Source: Byssochlamys sp. IMV 00236 (lineage: Eukaryota > Ascomycota > Eurotiomycetes > Eurotiales > Thermoascaceae). From it: a DNA stretch of 64,000 nucleotides. Shown here piece after piece: positions 61,501-64,000 of this stretch (the stretch's first letter is position 1; each line of letters starts with the position of its first letter). The position numbers and the translations under genes were made by a program. The notes beneath the pieces were generated by a model, which saw nothing but the letters and a program-made list of their open reading frames with translations, did not search any database and was not told the DNA's origin. Where the stretch lies: positions 88,690 to 152,689 of the forward strand of contig MSJH02000787.1 of NCBI GenBank assembly GCA_001931875.2, given 5' to 3'.

Positions 61501-63646
61501 AATAATTTTATCTTTAAAAGTCTTAATATAAATAATAGCTATCTAAGTTTATTTAAGCAGAAGCTCTAATAAAATAGCTTAATAATATTGCCCTGCCTAA
61601 AAAATAAGTTTTTAAATAAAATCTAGCTATTTATTAAGATAGATAAATATATCTCTCTCTGCCCTATTTTTAAAGCATATAATGCTAAGAGCCTTTTTAT
61701 ATGCCTCTACAGTATTAATATTATTTATATTATTATTTTTAATAAAGATCCTAATAACCTGTTTAAAGTTACTATATTTTATTATTGCTTTTATCTAAGT
61801 GTTAATATCTTATTATTAAATAGCTATTTAAAATTCTTATTTTAAGTTCTTTATATAATCTTTATTAAGATTATAATTTTTTTTTTACTTTTCTATTTAC
61901 TATCTAAATCTTATATATTAATATATAAAGTCTTAAGAAACGCTTCTTTAAGTTTTAGTTAAACTATATTCTCTTAAAAAGGAAAAAAGATTAATAAAGC
62001 TATCTCTGCTAAACTCTGCTTAACTAATTTTTTTTTCCTTTTAATAATATTATAGGAATAATAAACTTAGGTAATAAACTAATTTTAGGCGATATTTTAA
62101 TTTTAACTTAGATTAAAATATATAATCTAGTAGATTAAGATTATTAAGAGATTTTATACTAGGACTATTTAGCTAAAGTCTATTTATAAATAAACTAGGG
62201 TTTTTAAAGGGTAGTAAAATAAATTAAGGGTTTTAATATTTAGTAAAATAATCTAGAGGTTCTTATTTCTATAAATCTTATAATAGAATAATTAGATTTA
62301 TAGCGTTTTAACTTAAGTTAAAATATAGATTATTAAAGTAAGGATTAAGAGCTTATTATACTAGAAGTCCTAGAAGAATTTAAATTAAGGTAATAATATT
62401 AATAAGATATTATTTTATTCTTATAGAATTTCCTTACCTATATATAAAAAGCTAATTTTAATTAAGTTAGAATTAGTAGAAAAAATATAAAAAATATATT
62501 TAGGGAAAGAAATAAATATAATAGGAAAAAATTAAAATTAGTTTATATAATCTATAACTTATACTAGTCCTAATTAGGAAATTAATATTCTAACTTAAGT
62601 TAGATTATACTAATTATCTATCTCTTAATTAATAATAAAACTTATTATATAAAAAAAATTATTACTCTTCTACTTTTTAGTAAGATATACTTCTTAAGAT
62701 AATAAACTTTCTTTTTATAGCTCTTAAAGTTTTAGCAGAAACTTTTAGTATATTTTAACTTAAGTTAGAATATAAAATTCAGATTCTTTTCTTAGATTTT
62801 CTATATAGAGAACTCTTAATAGAAATTATTATTTCTTTTTTATTGCTTTATAAAAAATAATTATTCTTTTTCTAAAATTATTCTATTTAACTTAAGAGTA
62901 TTAGAAAATTAAATTAACTCTAAATTATTACTTCTTAATAGTCTGCAATATAGATTTAGATTTAATTATTCTCAGAGAATTATTTATTAATCCTAAGGCT
63001 ACTATATCTGAAATTACTATATTTCTTACCTAATTTATTAAGCTTAATAGTTTTAATAAGATTGATAATAATCCTTATATTTATCCTTACTTTCTTTTTT
63101 TTCTTAATACTATTTAAAAGATAAATTAGCAAATTTTATTGCCTAATATTAATATATAAGATATATATTTCTATTTATAGGCCATCTAAAAAAATTATTA
63201 AAAAATCTAGCTTACTATATTTAGTATACTTATAAAGATATAAATAGTTAATCTAATTTAGGATTAATAAATCTAGCATATTTAGAGAATTACCTTAATT
63301 ACTTCTCCAAAGCATTATAATAAAGGAAAGCATTTTTTAATTTAGAATTATAATCTATAAGACCCTAGCTAAAAATAACTATATTAATTTCTTCTTCTAA
63401 TATAGAACTATTTCTTAAAATTAATAAAAAAAAAGACCTTAATTTTATTTTTATAGTATTATATTAATAAAGCTAAATTAGGGCAGAATAAGTATCTCTA
63501 ATATATTATAGAATAGTTAAGTCTAATAATTTAAATAGGGAATTGTCTATTATAAGAGAATAATATTTAACTTAAAAACTATATTTAAATAAAAAAGAAA
63601 TAGTTAAGAGTATAATATAATCTTAATAATTTTAACTTAAGTTAGA
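55502..63646. repeat. dispersed palindrome family, core AACTTAAGTT, 16 exact copies
   Basis: Exact cores start at 55507, 56126, 58399, 58677, 58972, 59117, 59401, 59780, 60067, 60311, 60630, 61458, 62310, 62592, 62757 and 63634. A one-base variant (AACTTAGGTT) starts at 61013, and another (AATTTAAGTT) lies near 56979. Most extend to 16 bp as TYTAACTTAAGTTARA, the longest to 20 bp (55502-55521). Beyond the palindrome the flanks are not conserved. I saw no exact core outside the AT-rich block. The only C lies in CpT, a context little affected by RIP. Confidence 0.85.
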
Positions 63647-64000
63647 TTTTTAATAAGTTATATAAGTATATAAGATTTTCTTTAGAAGTTATAATTTATT
63701 AATTATATATAGATTTTTTATTAACTTATTAAGAGAATAATTTAGAAAGTATTTTTTATTTAAAATAATAATAGTAGTTAAATATATATTCTTTAATTTA
63801 ATAACTTAAGCTTTTAAGAAAAATTATATATTATATATAATAATACTATATTAGCACTATAGTTTATAAATATATATATTTCTATAGCTATAACTCTATA
63901 TATATATATATTTAATAATATCTTAAAAGACTTTCTTTATAGTTTTATTTTTAAATTAATATAATAATATTATATTTAAACTATTTTTTAGCTATAGATT

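Larger units (their letters stand above)
53876..64000. repeat. extremely AT-rich, RIP-like heterochromatic block
   Basis: From about 53880 to the window end, G+C drops to what looks like under 20 percent. Stop codons fill all six frames, and no open frame of 60 codons or more is present. CpA, TpG and CpG are rare, while the remaining C is mostly followed by T and the remaining G mostly preceded by A. That is the expected outcome of repeat-induced point mutation acting on both strands. Such AT-rich blocks in filamentous ascomycetes mark dead transposons, pericentromeres or subtelomeres; which of these applies cannot be told here. No original element can be read. Confidence 0.85.

Overview
The window looks like nuclear DNA of a filamentous ascomycete, most likely Eurotiales (Aspergillus/Penicillium type). 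The coding genes have short introns (about 49-144 nt) with GT..AG ends and RCTRAC-like branch sites. The gene set (MsnA/Seb1-type zinc-finger factor, fungal telomerase reverse transcriptase, DH-BAR-SH3 RhoGEF, Gts1-like ArfGAP) is fungal. The right end is an extremely AT-rich block of the kind made by repeat-induced point mutation (RIP). No ribosomal RNA, tRNA, CRISPR or prokaryotic feature was found.

Layout. 1-20 kb: five genes, all on the minus strand: diphthine-ammonia ligase dph6, the stress factor msnA, thioredoxin/PITH protein txl1, the diphthamide J-protein dph4 and mitochondrial cytochrome c peroxidase ccp1. They are interrupted by an unusually long gene-less stretch (about 6.9-15.3 kb). 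20-37 kb: an ArfGAP-UBA-polyQ gene converges with a SAT4/HAL4-like kinase gene, which diverges from an intronless P-type cation ATPase gene, which converges with a TBC-domain gene. 39-44.5 kb: a small DUF202 membrane protein and the complete six-exon telomerase reverse transcriptase. 47-53 kb: a 1961-residue RhoGEF. 53.9-64 kb: AT-rich, gene-free, RIP-like DNA.

Functional threads. Two genes (dph6, dph4) serve opposite ends of diphthamide synthesis on eEF2. msnA, ccp1, the HAL-like kinase and the cation ATPase all fit stress or ion homeostasis, but they are separate transcription units and no co-regulation is shown. The ArfGAP, TBC protein and RhoGEF are regulators of small GTPases. Two signalling proteins carry substitutions at catalytic positions: the kinase has HRN instead of HRD, and the TBC protein lacks both the Arg and Gln fingers.

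The most unexpected signal is in the AT-rich block. A perfect palindrome with core AACTTAAGTT (usually extended to TYTAACTTAAGTTARA) occurs 16 times exactly between 55.5 and 63.7 kb, often about 280-300 bp apart, and I saw no exact copy in the preceding 53.8 kb. It is either the RIP-resistant remnant of a decayed repeat family or a retained binding site in heterochromatin. I know of no description of it.
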